Source of the DNA: W3P20-009 sp963620575
GTDB lineage: Bacteria > Bacteroidota > Bacteroidia > Bacteroidales > Marinilabiliaceae
Length of the DNA: 64,000 nt
Direction of reading: 5' to 3'
Assembly (NCBI GenBank): GCA_963620575.1
Contig: CAVFBC010000010.1
Span: 1 to 64,000, forward strand
Shown here: one piece after another, positions 16,285-25,338 of the stretch
How the letters are laid out: each line of letters opens with the position of its first letter
Position numbering within the stretch: position 1 is the stretch's first letter
The notes under the pieces: model-generated
Database searches by the model: none
What the model saw: the letters and a program-made list of their open reading frames with translations, nothing else
Told to the model about the DNA's origin: nothing
Program-made: the position numbers and the translations under genes

Positions 16285-17721
16285 ATGGCTAATCTTTTCC
16301 GCACTTCAACCACAGAACATCTACTCTCGCTCCTACGAGGCGGGCAGGAACTCTCGCTCCGCCAGCAGGTTGGGCTTGTAGGACTGCTTTCCATCCCTGC
16401 GATCCTTGCTCAGATATCGCACGTCGCCATGGAGTACATTGACGCCTCGATGGTGGGCAGTCTCGGTGCCGATGCCTCAGCCTCGGTCGGCATCGTTGCC
16501 ACCAGCACGTGGATGATATGGGGGCTTTGCAACACTGCGGCTTCCGGTTTCAGCGTACAGGTGGCGCATCTTGTGGGGGCGCAAAACAACGAGGCGGCGC
16601 GCTCTGTTGTCCGTCAGGGCATTGTCACAACACTTGTCATTAGTCTCCTGTTGTCATCCATTGCCTTGATTGTCAGCGGTGGACTGCCTCACTGGCTCCG
16701 TGGCGGTGACGAGATCTGCTCTGACGCCACAGCCTATTTCCGCATCGTCAGTCTCTGCCTCCCTGTCTCGCAGATGGGTATGCTCAGCATGGGTGTCATC
16801 CGCAGCAGCGGCAATGTCGTTGTGCCGAGCCTTGGCAATATAGCCCTCTGTCTGTTGGATGTCATTTTCAACTTCATCTACATCTATCCCACACGCACGG
16901 TGTCACTCCTTGGACTTGAGTTCACCATGCCTGGTGCCGGACTTGGGGTCCGCGGCGCCGCCCTCGGCACAGCTACAGCCGAGATTATAATGGCCTCTTT
17001 CCTCCTTTGGTACCTCTTCCGCCGCTCGCCGGCTCTGCGCCTCTGCAATGAAAGAGGTTCTTTCCGCCCCCGCATGGCCTGTCTGGTCCGTGCGGCCAAG
17101 ATTTCTCTGCCCATGAGCCTCCAGCATCTCGTCATGACCAGCGCGCAGGTTGTCGGCACCTCCATCGTCGCGCCACTTGGTAAGATGTCTATTGCCGCCA
17201 ACTCGTTTGGTGTCACAGCCGAGAGTATATGCTACATGCCAGGCTTTGGTGTCGCCGATGCGGCTCAAACGCTTGTAGGTCAAAGTCTTGGTGCTGGGCG
17301 AAAGAAGTTGATGCATAACTTTGCGCGAGTCTCCGTGGCCTCGGGTATGGTGGTTATGACTGTCATGGGCGCACTCATGTATTTAGGAGCTCCTTTCATG
17401 ATGAGCCTGTTGTCGCCAGTGACCGAGATCTGCGACCTTGGCGTCACGGCACTCCGCATTGAGGCTTTTGCCGAGCCTCTCTTTGCCGCCTCCATTGTTG
17501 GCTACGGTGTCTTTGTCGGGGCTGGTGACACTCTCAAGCCTTGCATCATGAATCTTTTCAGCATGTGGGCTGTGCGACTTTCTCTGGCCTATATGCTCGC
17601 GCCGAGCATGGGCTTGGCTGGCGTCTGGACTGCCATGTGCATCGAAATCTGTTTCCGCGGTCTCATTTTCCTCGCTCGTCTGCATTGGGGACATTGGGAC
17701 AAGGGGGTTGACAAGAGGTAA
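16285..17721 (+). CDS. MATE-family multidrug/Na+ efflux transporter
   Basis: A 478-residue polytopic inner-membrane protein with about 12 predicted membrane segments and the two-fold MATE arrangement. The first half contains MEYIDASMVGSLGADASA, the second GFGVADAAQTLVGQSLGAG, the paired family motifs. MATE proteins export cationic drugs or metabolites using Na+ or H+ gradients. The start follows a short leader just outside the restriction cassette; it is the first clearly chromosomal gene to the right and has higher GC than the cassette. Confidence 0.93.
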   Translation: MANLFRTSTTEHLLSLLRGGQELSLRQQVGLVGLLSIPAILAQISHVAMEYIDASMVGSLGADASASVGIVATSTWMIWGLCNTAASGFSVQVAHLVGAQNNEAARSVVRQGIVTTLVISLLLSSIALIVSGGLPHWLRGGDEICSDATAYFRIVSLCLPVSQMGMLSMGVIRSSGNVVVPSLGNIALCLLDVIFNFIYIYPTRTVSLLGLEFTMPGAGLGVRGAALGTATAEIIMASFLLWYLFRRSPALRLCNERGSFRPRMACLVRAAKISLPMSLQHLVMTSAQVVGTSIVAPLGKMSIAANSFGVTAESICYMPGFGVADAAQTLVGQSLGAGRKKLMHNFARVSVASGMVVMTVMGALMYLGAPFMMSLLSPVTEICDLGVTALRIEAFAEPLFAASIVGYGVFVGAGDTLKPCIMNLFSMWAVRLSLAYMLAPSMGLAGVWTAMCIEICFRGLIFLARLHWGHWDKGVDKR

Positions 17722-17751
17722 TTTGGGTACGTTATGTTTTTCACGTTGTCA

Positions 17752-17759
17752 TAACTTTG
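17752..17759 (+). promoter_or_regulatory. -7 box upstream of the DUF3737 gene
   Basis: TAACTTTG matches the Bacteroidota -7 element, 53 bases before the start codon. A TTTG lies upstream at 17722-17725 with a longer spacing than usual, so only the -7 part is firm. Confidence 0.5.
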
Positions 17760-17811
17760 CTTTAGGTTTTCTGCGGAAAACAAGTTTGTTTAAAACAATA
17801 TTCAACAGTCT

Positions 17812-18660
17812 ATGGACATAATAAAAGATAAAGAGTTTGAGGGCGAGCGCCCACTCTATCGCGCTTCAGACCTCCGACTTGAGAACGTTACCATTCACAA
17901 GGGTGAGAGCAGCCTTAAGGAGACTCGCAACATTCAGGCTGATGGTTGCCGTTTCGAGGGCAAGTACCCCTTCTGGTGCTGCGATGGCTTTGAAATCAAT
18001 AACTGCCTCTTCACTGAGGGCGGGCGAGCCGCACTCTGGTACTCGCGCAACCTCCTGATGACCAACACGGTCGTTGAGGCGCCTAAGATGTTCAGAGACA
18101 TGGATGGCATAGAGCTTCGTGATGTCAAGCTGCTTCATGCTGCCGAGACGCTTTGGCATTGCAAGAACATCAAACTCTCTAATGTCGAGGTCAACGAGGG
18201 TGATTACATCTTCATGCATTGCGAGAATATTGAGATTGATAATCTTACGCTCAACGGCAACTACTCTTTCCAGTACTGCAAAAACGTAACCATCCGAAAC
18301 TCGACGCTCAACACCAAGGACGCTTTCTGGAACACGGAGAACGTCACCGTCATCGACTCCACTCTCAATGGCGAATACCTCGCCTGGTATTCCAACAGGC
18401 TTACGCTCATTAATTGTAAGATTATTGAGACTCAGCCTCTTTGTTATGCCGACAATCTCCGACTTGTCAACTGCGAGATGGCTCCAGATGCTGATCTCGC
18501 CTTTGAGTATTCAGAGGTTGATGCCGACATCCGTGGCAATGTCACGTCGGTCAAGAACCCGCGGAAGGGACATATCGTTGCCGACTCGTTTGGTGAGGTG
18601 ATTATTGACGAGAATATCAAGGCGCCCGCCAATTGCATTTTGGAGACCCGCAAGTCGTAA
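17812..18660 (+). CDS. DUF3737 family protein, predicted right-handed beta-helix
   Basis: A 282-residue cytosolic protein without signal peptide. It consists of about ten imperfect repeats of ~20 residues with the pattern n-x-h-x-N-C/S-x-h (for example IEINNCLF, LVNCEMAP, VTIRNSTLN), and aromatic positions such as YPFWCC, AALWYS and LAWYS. This is the DUF3737 family, which is expected to fold as a right-handed parallel beta-helix. The function is unknown; no catalytic residues can be named. Confidence 0.85.
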   Translation: MDIIKDKEFEGERPLYRASDLRLENVTIHKGESSLKETRNIQADGCRFEGKYPFWCCDGFEINNCLFTEGGRAALWYSRNLLMTNTVVEAPKMFRDMDGIELRDVKLLHAAETLWHCKNIKLSNVEVNEGDYIFMHCENIEIDNLTLNGNYSFQYCKNVTIRNSTLNTKDAFWNTENVTVIDSTLNGEYLAWYSNRLTLINCKIIETQPLCYADNLRLVNCEMAPDADLAFEYSEVDADIRGNVTSVKNPRKGHIVADSFGEVIIDENIKAPANCILETRKS

Positions 18661-18692
18661 TCTCGCGATACCAAACAACTTTATAAGCGTTC

Positions 18693-18733
18693 CGCAAGCC
18701 GTCTCACCACATCCCGTGGTGGGGCGGCTTGCG
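18693..18733 (+). terminator. Hairpin terminator after DUF3737 gene
   Basis: Outer arms CGCAAGCC / GGCTTGCG (18693-18700, 18726-18733) and inner arms CACCAC / GTGGTG form a strong stem. The T tract after it is weak (CTCGTTT). Confidence 0.7.
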
Positions 18734-18794
18734 CTCGTTTAACACGTTTTGCCCTAAAGGCGGTGAATATAAACCCCTATATCCGTTTTTTCGT

Positions 18795-18802
18795 TACTTT
18801 TG
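18795..18802 (+). promoter_or_regulatory. -7 box upstream of the C-S lyase gene
   Basis: TACTTTTG fits TAnnTTTG. No clear TTTG lies at the expected -33 distance. It would give a leader of about 200 nt. Confidence 0.4.
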
Positions 18803-19011
18803 CCGCTATAACCCTCCAGCGGCATGGCGGGTTGAGGCACGAACAGATAATTCAATCGTGTTTCGCCCAAGGCCGTGCGCAACTTTTTCCCTAACCTGAC
18901 CAACAGCAAGGCGCGTGTATGGAACAATGCCACTCACGGCCCGCTCTTTTCTTAACTCAAATTTTTGCGTAGCCTGAGAACTCGCACAACAATCTGACAA
19001 CTGACAAAATT

Positions 19012-20175
19012 ATGCCTTACGATTTCGACTCTCCCGCCCATCGCCGCGGAACAAACTGTTACAAGTGGGATATCGACTCCCCCGAGCAGGATATAATCCC
19101 TCTTTGGGTGGCCGACATGGATTTCTGTGTAGCCCCTAAGATTGTCGAGGCAATACAGCGACGCGTCAATCATCACGTCTACGGCTACACCCGTGTGCCA
19201 CAGAGTTTCTATGACGCCATAACTAATTGGTACTCCCGCCGCTATAATTGGCATGTCGAGTCCGACTGGATCCTCTACACCATCGGTGTCGTTCCAGCCG
19301 TGGCCGCTATCATTAAGAGCCTTGAGGGTGAGAACGGTTGCGGCATCCTGATGCAGACTCCTGCCTACAACTGTTTCTTCTCTTGCATCAATAACAGCAA
19401 ATGCCATTTGGTTGAGAATAAGCTCGTCCGCACAGACGACAGCTATGTCATTGACTGGGACGACTTTGAGGCTAAGGCTGCCCTCCCTGACACTAAGATT
19501 TTCTTGCTCTGCAACCCTCATAACCCCTCTGGCCGCGTCTGGACTCCTGATGAGCTGCGTCGCATGGGAGACATTTGCATCCGTCATGGCGTGACTGTCA
19601 TTGCCGATGAGATTCACTACGGCATCACGATGCCCGGCTACTCTTACACCTCCTATGCGAGCCTCGGCGACAAGTACCGCGACACGTGCATCCAGACGGC
19701 GTCATGCTCTAAGAGCTTCAATATAGCTGGTCTGCAAATAGCCTACATAATAGCCTCTGACCCCCAAATGCGTGAGGCTGTCAACCGCGCCATCAACATT
19801 AATGAGACCTGCGATGTCAACCCATTTGGCGTAGAGGCTCTCCAAGCCGCCTATAATGAGTGCGCTGACTGGCTCGATGAGTTCTGCCTCTACATTAAGG
19901 GTAACTATGATTTCCTTGTCAATGAGTTTGCTGCTCACCTGCCTTCTGTCAAGGCCATGCGTCTTGAGGGCACATATCTCGCATGGGTCGATTGCCGCGC
20001 CCTTGGCATGACGAGCGAGTATCTTGGCGCAAAGCTGCTCAAGGAGGCTCGTGTCCGTGTCTCACCCGGCAATATCTATGGTGAACCCGACGGCTATGTC
20101 CGACTCAACCTTGCTTGCCCACGTGAGCAACTTGCCGAGGGTGTGCGCCGCATTATTGATTGCTTGAGCAAATAA
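19012..20175 (+). CDS. PatB/MalY-family PLP-dependent C-S lyase (cystathionine beta-lyase-like)
   Basis: A 387-residue fold-type I PLP enzyme. The N-terminus LWVADMDFCVAPKI is the MalY/PatB signature; PAYNCF lies near the cofactor; IADEIHYG has Asp199, which pairs with the pyridine nitrogen; and TASCSKSFNIAGLQ holds the cofactor lysine Lys234. Family members cleave the C-S bond of cystathionine or cysteine conjugates to release a thiol, pyruvate and ammonia. The reaction fits cystathionine to homocysteine, or cysteine to sulfide. CysQ follows after 21 bases, so the two sulfur-related genes probably form an operon. Confidence 0.9.
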   Translation: MPYDFDSPAHRRGTNCYKWDIDSPEQDIIPLWVADMDFCVAPKIVEAIQRRVNHHVYGYTRVPQSFYDAITNWYSRRYNWHVESDWILYTIGVVPAVAAIIKSLEGENGCGILMQTPAYNCFFSCINNSKCHLVENKLVRTDDSYVIDWDDFEAKAALPDTKIFLLCNPHNPSGRVWTPDELRRMGDICIRHGVTVIADEIHYGITMPGYSYTSYASLGDKYRDTCIQTASCSKSFNIAGLQIAYIIASDPQMREAVNRAININETCDVNPFGVEALQAAYNECADWLDEFCLYIKGNYDFLVNEFAAHLPSVKAMRLEGTYLAWVDCRALGMTSEYLGAKLLKEARVRVSPGNIYGEPDGYVRLNLACPREQLAEGVRRIIDCLSK

Positions 20176-20196
20176 GGCGAAAACAAGTTGGCGAAT

Positions 20197-21054
20197 ATGC
20201 TTTCAGCAGACGAAGAAGCCCGACTCTTGCCCATGGCCCTCAAGGCCGCGGGGCGTGCCGCAAAGGTCATTATGGAGGTCTACCAGTCCCCACTCGACAT
20301 GGGTGTGGTGCAGAAGTCTGACAACACGCCAGTTACGAGGGCGGACATGGCAAGTAATGCGGAGATTGCCGCAGCCCTGGCTCCCAGCCATCTGCCAATT
20401 CTGAGTGAGGAGACTGCCCATGAGGATTACGCTGTGCGCGGCCGGCATCCGCTCATGTGGGTCGTCGACCCGCTCGACGGCACCAAGGAGTTTATCAAGC
20501 GGAATGACATGTTCTCCGTCTGCATAGCTCTTGTGGCAGACCACCGCCCTGTCCTTGGTGTCATAGCTGTGCCTGCTGTGGGGTCTGTCTATTTCACTCG
20601 TGGCGGTCACTCGTGGCGTGCAACCCTCTCAGAAGAGGGCGAGACGACAGATGAGGTCTGCCTGCCCATAACGTTTGGCCCTGTGCCTCATGTTGTTCTT
20701 GGCAGTGTCAGTCATCCCGGCGCTGCCACAGACCGAGTCGTGGAAACTTTGCGAACTGGCATGGCCGACTGGGCTGATGTGAGCCTTGTAGGTGTCGGCA
20801 GCAGCATCAAGCAATGTATGCTGGCTGAGGGCGCCGCTGCTCTCTATCCGCGCTCTGGCACGACCATGGAGTGGGACACGGCCGCAGGTCAGGCCATAAT
20901 GGAGGCTGCGGGCGGCGGACTTGTGCGTGTGGATACAGGTTCTCCTCTCGACTATAACCGTCCAGACCTGCGCAATCCCGATTTTGTGGCCTATGCGGCA
21001 GGAGTCAGTCCCGAGGTTGTTCACTTGGCTGCTCAAGGTGTTCGCGGGCTATAG
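20197..21054 (+). CDS. cysQ: 3'(2'),5'-bisphosphate nucleotidase CysQ
   Basis: A 285-residue inositol-monophosphatase-fold enzyme. Metal ligands are the SEETAHED region (Glu71, Glu72) and VDPLDGTKEF (90-99), with MEWDTAAGQA near residue 225 as the third site. CysQ hydrolyses 3'-phosphoadenosine 5'-phosphate to AMP, clearing a by-product of sulfate assimilation. A TTG start at 20188 is possible, but the ATG at 20197 is preferred. It is downstream of the C-S lyase and ends at a strong terminator. Confidence 0.9.
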   Translation: MLSADEEARLLPMALKAAGRAAKVIMEVYQSPLDMGVVQKSDNTPVTRADMASNAEIAAALAPSHLPILSEETAHEDYAVRGRHPLMWVVDPLDGTKEFIKRNDMFSVCIALVADHRPVLGVIAVPAVGSVYFTRGGHSWRATLSEEGETTDEVCLPITFGPVPHVVLGSVSHPGAATDRVVETLRTGMADWADVSLVGVGSSIKQCMLAEGAAALYPRSGTTMEWDTAAGQAIMEAAGGGLVRVDTGSPLDYNRPDLRNPDFVAYAAGVSPEVVHLAAQGVRGL

Positions 21055-21092
21055 AAATCAATAAAATACCTATATTTGCTTCACTTATATGG

Positions 21093-21122
21093 CGGGAGTC
21101 TATGAGGCTCCCGTTTTTTTTT
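21093..21122 (+). terminator. Rho-independent terminator after cysQ
   Basis: Stem CGGGAGTC / GGCTCCCG with an eight-to-nine T run immediately after. Confidence 0.9.
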
Positions 21123-21141
21123 AACAACCAATTTACCGACC

Positions 21142-22197
21142 GTGTGTAATCTCACCCCACCGCGCGTTTCCGTTTGCAATGTAACACAAGGCTCCCGCAT
21201 TTCATGGATTGACAGCCTGAAGGGCTTTGCGATAATTTGCGTAGTCATCGGTCACGTCGCGTTAGGATATCTAAAATCAGGCACCTTCCAGTCTTACAAT
21301 GATATAATCGAGGTCGTTCGGGCGCTCTGTTACTCATTCCACATGCCATTGTTTTTCATTATGAGCGGATATGCTTTCACTCTCGCTTATGTTGATAGTG
21401 CTGGGAATGTGAAACGTGGCAAGGTCAAGTGGCAGTTCTTGAATTTGGCTATTCTATATGTGTGCGCAAGCTCCATTTTGATTGCATTGAAGATTATTGC
21501 GCCTCAACTTGGGGCGGACCAAGCCTCATTGCGCACATTGCTTTTGATACCGGTGCAACCATTTGGCATCTACTGGTTTCTGTATGTATTGATGGCTGTC
21601 ACAGTGATAGCATGTTTTCTCTTTAGGTTCGTGAGCAGGGTCTGGGCTTTGGCTCTCTCTTTCCTGCTTGCCGCCTCGGCTCCGTTTTTTGTGATGACGG
21701 ATCTCTTTGAATTGCACAGGTTTTTCTACATGTCTCCTTTTTTCTTACTCGGCATTTTGTTGCGAAAGGGAGATTTGTGTGTTCGTGGCGTTGCCCCTAA
21801 CATTGTCATTGCCGCAGGTCTCGTCTTGCTCGTTCTCTCTTTCTGTGGCCTTAGTGAGTTGAGGGCCATCACAGTGTCTAATCTCGCCATAGCCCTCGGA
21901 TTGTGCGTTCTTTTTATTAGGATATTCCAGTATCATGCATTGGCTGAGTCTTCCTTTCTGCGGTTTTGCGGCCGTCACAGCCTTGAGATTTACCTCATTC
22001 ACACATATGTCATATCAGCCGAGCGCGCTCTCTTTCCACACACCAATGTCTGGGTCTCGTTAGTGCTATCCTCGGTTCTCTCGACTGCCGTCCCTCTCTG
22101 CATCGCTGTTCTCCTCCAGAAAATCAACCTCCACAGCCTGATTTTCCGCCCAGCCTACGTCTTGCGTGACAACTTGGCGTCTCACCGTCCCATTTGA
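21142..22197 (+). CDS. Membrane acyltransferase (acyltransferase 3 family)
   Basis: A 351-residue polytopic membrane protein with about ten predicted membrane segments. The N-terminal motif SWIDSLKGFAIICVVIGHV contains the conserved His of acyltransferase 3 enzymes, and SFHMPLFFIMSGYAF is the second family block. Such proteins move acetyl or other acyl groups onto surface sugars. No ATG precedes the conserved region; the start used is GTG at 21142. The gene stands alone between two transcription units, so its substrate is not indicated. Confidence 0.85.
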   Translation: MCNLTPPRVSVCNVTQGSRISWIDSLKGFAIICVVIGHVALGYLKSGTFQSYNDIIEVVRALCYSFHMPLFFIMSGYAFTLAYVDSAGNVKRGKVKWQFLNLAILYVCASSILIALKIIAPQLGADQASLRTLLLIPVQPFGIYWFLYVLMAVTVIACFLFRFVSRVWALALSFLLAASAPFFVMTDLFELHRFFYMSPFFLLGILLRKGDLCVRGVAPNIVIAAGLVLLVLSFCGLSELRAITVSNLAIALGLCVLFIRIFQYHALAESSFLRFCGRHSLEIYLIHTYVISAERALFPHTNVWVSLVLSSVLSTAVPLCIAVLLQKINLHSLIFRPAYVLRDNLASHRPI

Positions 22198-22216
22198 TTT
22201 TATTAAACGCTCTTTA

Positions 22217-22248
22217 CTTGCAAAATAGACCGATGGTGAGTAATTTTG
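22217..22248 (+). promoter_or_regulatory. pgk promoter
   Basis: CTTG (22217-22220), a 20-base spacer and TAATTTTG (22241-22248) match the Bacteroidota -33/-7 pattern, about 66 bases before the pgk start. Confidence 0.75.
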
Positions 22249-22314
22249 AGTGGTCTAAAAAGGCCGTGCGCAGTTGTGCGCAGTAGAACCGAAAAATAAT
22301 TCAATCATAAAGTC

Positions 22315-23586
22315 ATGATTAAGATCGACGATTTCAATTTCAAAGGCAGGAAGGCCATCATCCGTGTGGACTTCAATGTGCCCCTCAACAAAGAGACTGG
22401 CGAGGTTAGCGACGACACCCGTATCCGTGGCGCCCTCCCCACCATCAAGAAGGTCATCGCTGACGGTGGTGCTGCCATCCTCATGAGCCACATGGGCAAG
22501 CCTAAGAACGTCAACCCTCAGGAGGGTGATCCCAAGTTCTCCCTCAAGCAGATTATCCCTGCCATCGAGAAGTACCTCGGCAAGATCCAGTTCGCTGAGG
22601 ACTGCGCTGCCGCTGACGAGCAGGCTCAGAACCTCAAGGCCGGTGAGATCCTCTTGCTCCAGAACCTCCGCTACTACGCTGAGGAGGAGGGCAAGCCCCG
22701 TGGCATCGAGAAGGACGATCCTAAGTTCGAGGACGCCAAGAAGGAGATCAAGGCTAAGCAGAAGGAGTTCGCTAAGAAGCTCGCCTCTTACGCTGATGTT
22801 TACGTAAACGACGCTTTCGGCACCGCACACCGCAAGCACGCTTCTACCGCTGTCATCGCTGACTTCTTCGCTGAGGACAGCAAGATGTTCGGCTTCCTCA
22901 TCAACAAGGAGGTCGAGGCAATGGATAAGGTTCTCAACAATGCAGAGAAGCCTTTCACCGCTATCATGGGTGGCGCTAAGGTCTCTGACAAGATCAATAT
23001 CATCAAGAACCTCCTCAACCGTGTTGACAACCTCATCATCGGTGGCGGCATGACCTACACCTTCATCAAGGCTATGGGTGGCAAGATTGGCGCTTCTCTC
23101 TGCGAGGAGGACAAGCTCGACCTCGCTAAGGAGATTCTCGCAGAGGCTAAGGAGAAGGGTGTCAAGGTTTACTTGCCTAAGGACGGTCTCAACGCCGACA
23201 AGTTCGACAAGGACGCCAACACCAATGTCTCAAAGATTGATGAGACTCCCGACGGCTGGATGGGCCTCGACATCGCAGACCAGACCATCGCCGAGTACAG
23301 CGACGTCATCGCTCACAGCAAGACTGTCATCTGGAATGGCCCGATGGGTGTCTTCGAGTTCGACAAGTTCGCCAAGGGTACCTCTGCCGTCGCTCAGGCT
23401 GTAGCTAAGGCTACTCAGGAGAATGGCGCCTTCACCCTCATCGGTGGTGGTGACTCTGTCGCAGCTATCAACAAGAATAAGCTCGCTGACAAGGTCTCTT
23501 ACGTTTCTACTGGCGGTGGCGCTATGCTCGAGTACATGGAAGGCAAGGTCCTCCCTGGCATCGCTGCTATCCGTGGTGACAAGTAA
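22315..23586 (+). CDS. pgk: Phosphoglycerate kinase
   Basis: A 423-residue enzyme of glycolysis that transfers phosphate between 1,3-bisphosphoglycerate and ADP in the cytosol. The N-terminal signature AIIRVDFNVPL, the SHMGKPK segment, the KVSDKI region and the C-terminal nucleotide loop LIGGGDSVAAI are all present. Codon choice is extremely biased (AAG, CTC, GAG, GCT), as expected for a highly expressed gene; this bias also creates long antisense open frames that are not genes. It has its own promoter and terminator, so it is monocistronic. Confidence 0.98.
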   Translation: MIKIDDFNFKGRKAIIRVDFNVPLNKETGEVSDDTRIRGALPTIKKVIADGGAAILMSHMGKPKNVNPQEGDPKFSLKQIIPAIEKYLGKIQFAEDCAAADEQAQNLKAGEILLLQNLRYYAEEEGKPRGIEKDDPKFEDAKKEIKAKQKEFAKKLASYADVYVNDAFGTAHRKHASTAVIADFFAEDSKMFGFLINKEVEAMDKVLNNAEKPFTAIMGGAKVSDKINIIKNLLNRVDNLIIGGGMTYTFIKAMGGKIGASLCEEDKLDLAKEILAEAKEKGVKVYLPKDGLNADKFDKDANTNVSKIDETPDGWMGLDIADQTIAEYSDVIAHSKTVIWNGPMGVFEFDKFAKGTSAVAQAVAKATQENGAFTLIGGGDSVAAINKNKLADKVSYVSTGGGAMLEYMEGKVLPGIAAIRGDK

Positions 23587-23625
23587 GTACGATAGTCCTC
23601 TTGTCTTAGGGGACTCATAATTATA

Positions 23626-23670
23626 AGCGGCCCGCTCCGAATCTCTCGGGGCGGGCCGCTTTGCTATTTT
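23626..23670 (+). terminator. pgk terminator
   Basis: Arms AGCGGCCCGC (23626-23635) and GCGGGCCGCT (23651-23660) are perfectly complementary and followed by a T-rich stretch. Confidence 0.88.
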
Positions 23671-23920
23671 GATGGGAATCCCCCCACTTGTCTCTACTTC
23701 ATTAATATGACTTATCTGTCTTACCTTATGTTCTAAGCAGCGACTTTCACCCACATTCTCTTCGCTCTGTTGCCCGTATCCTTGCCTCTTTTGCCCCCAA
23801 TGCGCCAGAGCCTCACTTGGATACGTGATTCGTTTTGTTCATGCAAGTAGTCTCAGCCGCAAATATTTGGTTGGTGCGCGTAAATCTCTTTCGCCTCCCA
23901 GTATTCAAAATTGCGGTAAA

Positions 23921-23974
23921 CAAATAGCCCGGAGTCGCAGTCTGTTTTGAGGGCTGCCGACTCCGGGCTATTTG
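23921..23974 (-). terminator. Terminator of the leftward MFS transporter gene
   Basis: Perfect 16-base arms (23921-23936 and 23959-23974, CAAATAGCCCGGAGTC and its complement). It lies 14 bases past the transporter stop. Confidence 0.85.
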
Positions 23975-23988
23975 TTATATATGCCTCT

Positions 23989-25257
23989 CTAAGCCTTTTG
24001 CGCTTTCCCCTCTTTGCCTTTGAACATAAAGAAGAAAGCTATGGCCACCGCGAGTGAGTAGGCTGAGAATATGTACCAAGAAGTCCGCCAGCCTTCCATC
24101 TGGGCTGCGGGATCGCTTTGAGAATAGACAAAGTGGTTAACGACAGCCTGTGCGGATAGTGTGCCAATGGCAGCCCCCAATCCATTGGTCATGAGCATGA
24201 ACAAACCCTGAGCACTTGAACGCTTAGATGGCTCGACCTCGCTATCCACAAACAATGAACCGGAAATATTAAAGAAGTCGAAAGCCACGCCATAGACAAT
24301 CATGGATAGCACAAGGGCGATGATGCCAGGCATGGCGGGTGACCCGATGCCGAAGAAACCGAACCTGAGAAACCACGCCGTCATAGAGATGAGCATGACG
24401 ACTTTGATGCCATACCTCTTGAGGAAGAAAGGTATGAGCAAAATGCACAGCGTCTCGGATATCTGAGAGAGCGAAATCAGCAGGTTAGCATGGTCTACAA
24501 AGAACACTCCCTCATATTCAGGCAGCTGTCCAAACGAGTCGATGAATGGGCTTGCATATCCATTGGTCACCTGCAAAGCCATGCCCAACATCATCGAGAA
24601 GACGAAGAAGAGCAGCATGCGCGGCGTCTTCATCAACTTAAATGCGTCAAGGCCCATCCTCTCCTGCCATGTCTGGTCACTGCGACCCTTGCTTACTGGG
24701 CAGTGAGGCATCGTGAACGAGTATATGCCAAGAATTATGCCCCAAGCGCCGCTGAAAAGGAACTGGAGCGGGCTCTGTTGGAAACCAACCAAGTCTACGG
24801 TCCACATGGCGATGAGGAAACCAATAGTGCCGAATATCCTTATCTTGGGGAAGTCGTTGACCTTGTCGAGGCCAGAGTCCTGCATGGCTGTGTAGGACAC
24901 CGAGTTGGATAGGCCAAGCGTAGGCATGTAGAAGGCTACGGAGAGCGCATAGAGCGGGAATATGTGGCTGAACTCCAAATGGTCGCTTGACAAGCCTACG
25001 AGGCAGACGGCAATCATCAGTAACGCCGCGGCTATATGTGACAGTCCAAGAAGCCTCTGAGCCTCAATCTTCCTGTCGGCCAAGATGCCGAAGAGCGTAG
25101 GCATGAATATGGACACGAGTCCCTGCACGGAATAAAAGTACCCTATATATTCGCCGAGCCCCTCATGTCCTAAGTAGTTGCCCATTGATGTGAGGTATGA
25201 GCCCCATGTGGCGAATTGTAAGAAAAACAAGATGATGAGACGTATTTTCAGTGCCAC
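23989..25257 (-). CDS. Nucleoside:H+ symporter-type MFS transporter
   Basis: A 422-residue protein with 12 predicted membrane helices. The N-terminus (LKIRLIILFFLQFATWGSYLTSMGNYL) and FGILADRKIEAQRLLG, the major-facilitator loop between helices 2 and 3, resemble the NupG/XapB nucleoside symporter family. Members import nucleosides across the inner membrane with protons. I prefer the GTG at 25257, where family similarity starts; in-frame ATGs at 25287 and 25338 would add 10 or 27 residues with no family match. Substrate is inferred from family only. Confidence 0.85.
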   Translation of the reverse strand: MALKIRLIILFFLQFATWGSYLTSMGNYLGHEGLGEYIGYFYSVQGLVSIFMPTLFGILADRKIEAQRLLGLSHIAAALLMIAVCLVGLSSDHLEFSHIFPLYALSVAFYMPTLGLSNSVSYTAMQDSGLDKVNDFPKIRIFGTIGFLIAMWTVDLVGFQQSPLQFLFSGAWGIILGIYSFTMPHCPVSKGRSDQTWQERMGLDAFKLMKTPRMLLFFVFSMMLGMALQVTNGYASPFIDSFGQLPEYEGVFFVDHANLLISLSQISETLCILLIPFFLKRYGIKVVMLISMTAWFLRFGFFGIGSPAMPGIIALVLSMIVYGVAFDFFNISGSLFVDSEVEPSKRSSAQGLFMLMTNGLGAAIGTLSAQAVVNHFVYSQSDPAAQMEGWRTSWYIFSAYSLAVAIAFFFMFKGKEGKAQKA

Positions 25258-25338
25258 TATATTTAGTGTGTTGCGTGGCCTGTGCATAAAAATCTGCGGA
25301 CAGGCTCTTTTGGTTAATAATCCCCCGTTTTTTGCCAT

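Larger units (their letters stand above)
18661..19011. other. Intergenic region: terminator, promoter and ~200-nt leader
   Basis: Holds the DUF3737 terminator (18693-18733), a -7 box (18795-18802) and then about 200 untranslated bases before the C-S lyase gene. The leader has GC-rich short stems (around 18811-18837) but no riboswitch class I recognise. Confidence 0.6.
23587..23988. other. Intergenic region between convergent genes
   Basis: Contains the pgk terminator (23626-23670) and the terminator of the leftward transporter gene (23921-23974). The ~250 bases between show no credible gene. Confidence 0.7.

Noticed and set aside
22255..22839. Long antisense open frame (194 codons) over pgk
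   Set aside because: Produced by the extreme codon bias of pgk; Leu/Val/Glu-rich shadow with no domain.
23230..23754. Second antisense frame (174 codons) over the pgk 3' end
   Set aside because: Same codon-bias artefact; it also runs through the pgk terminator.
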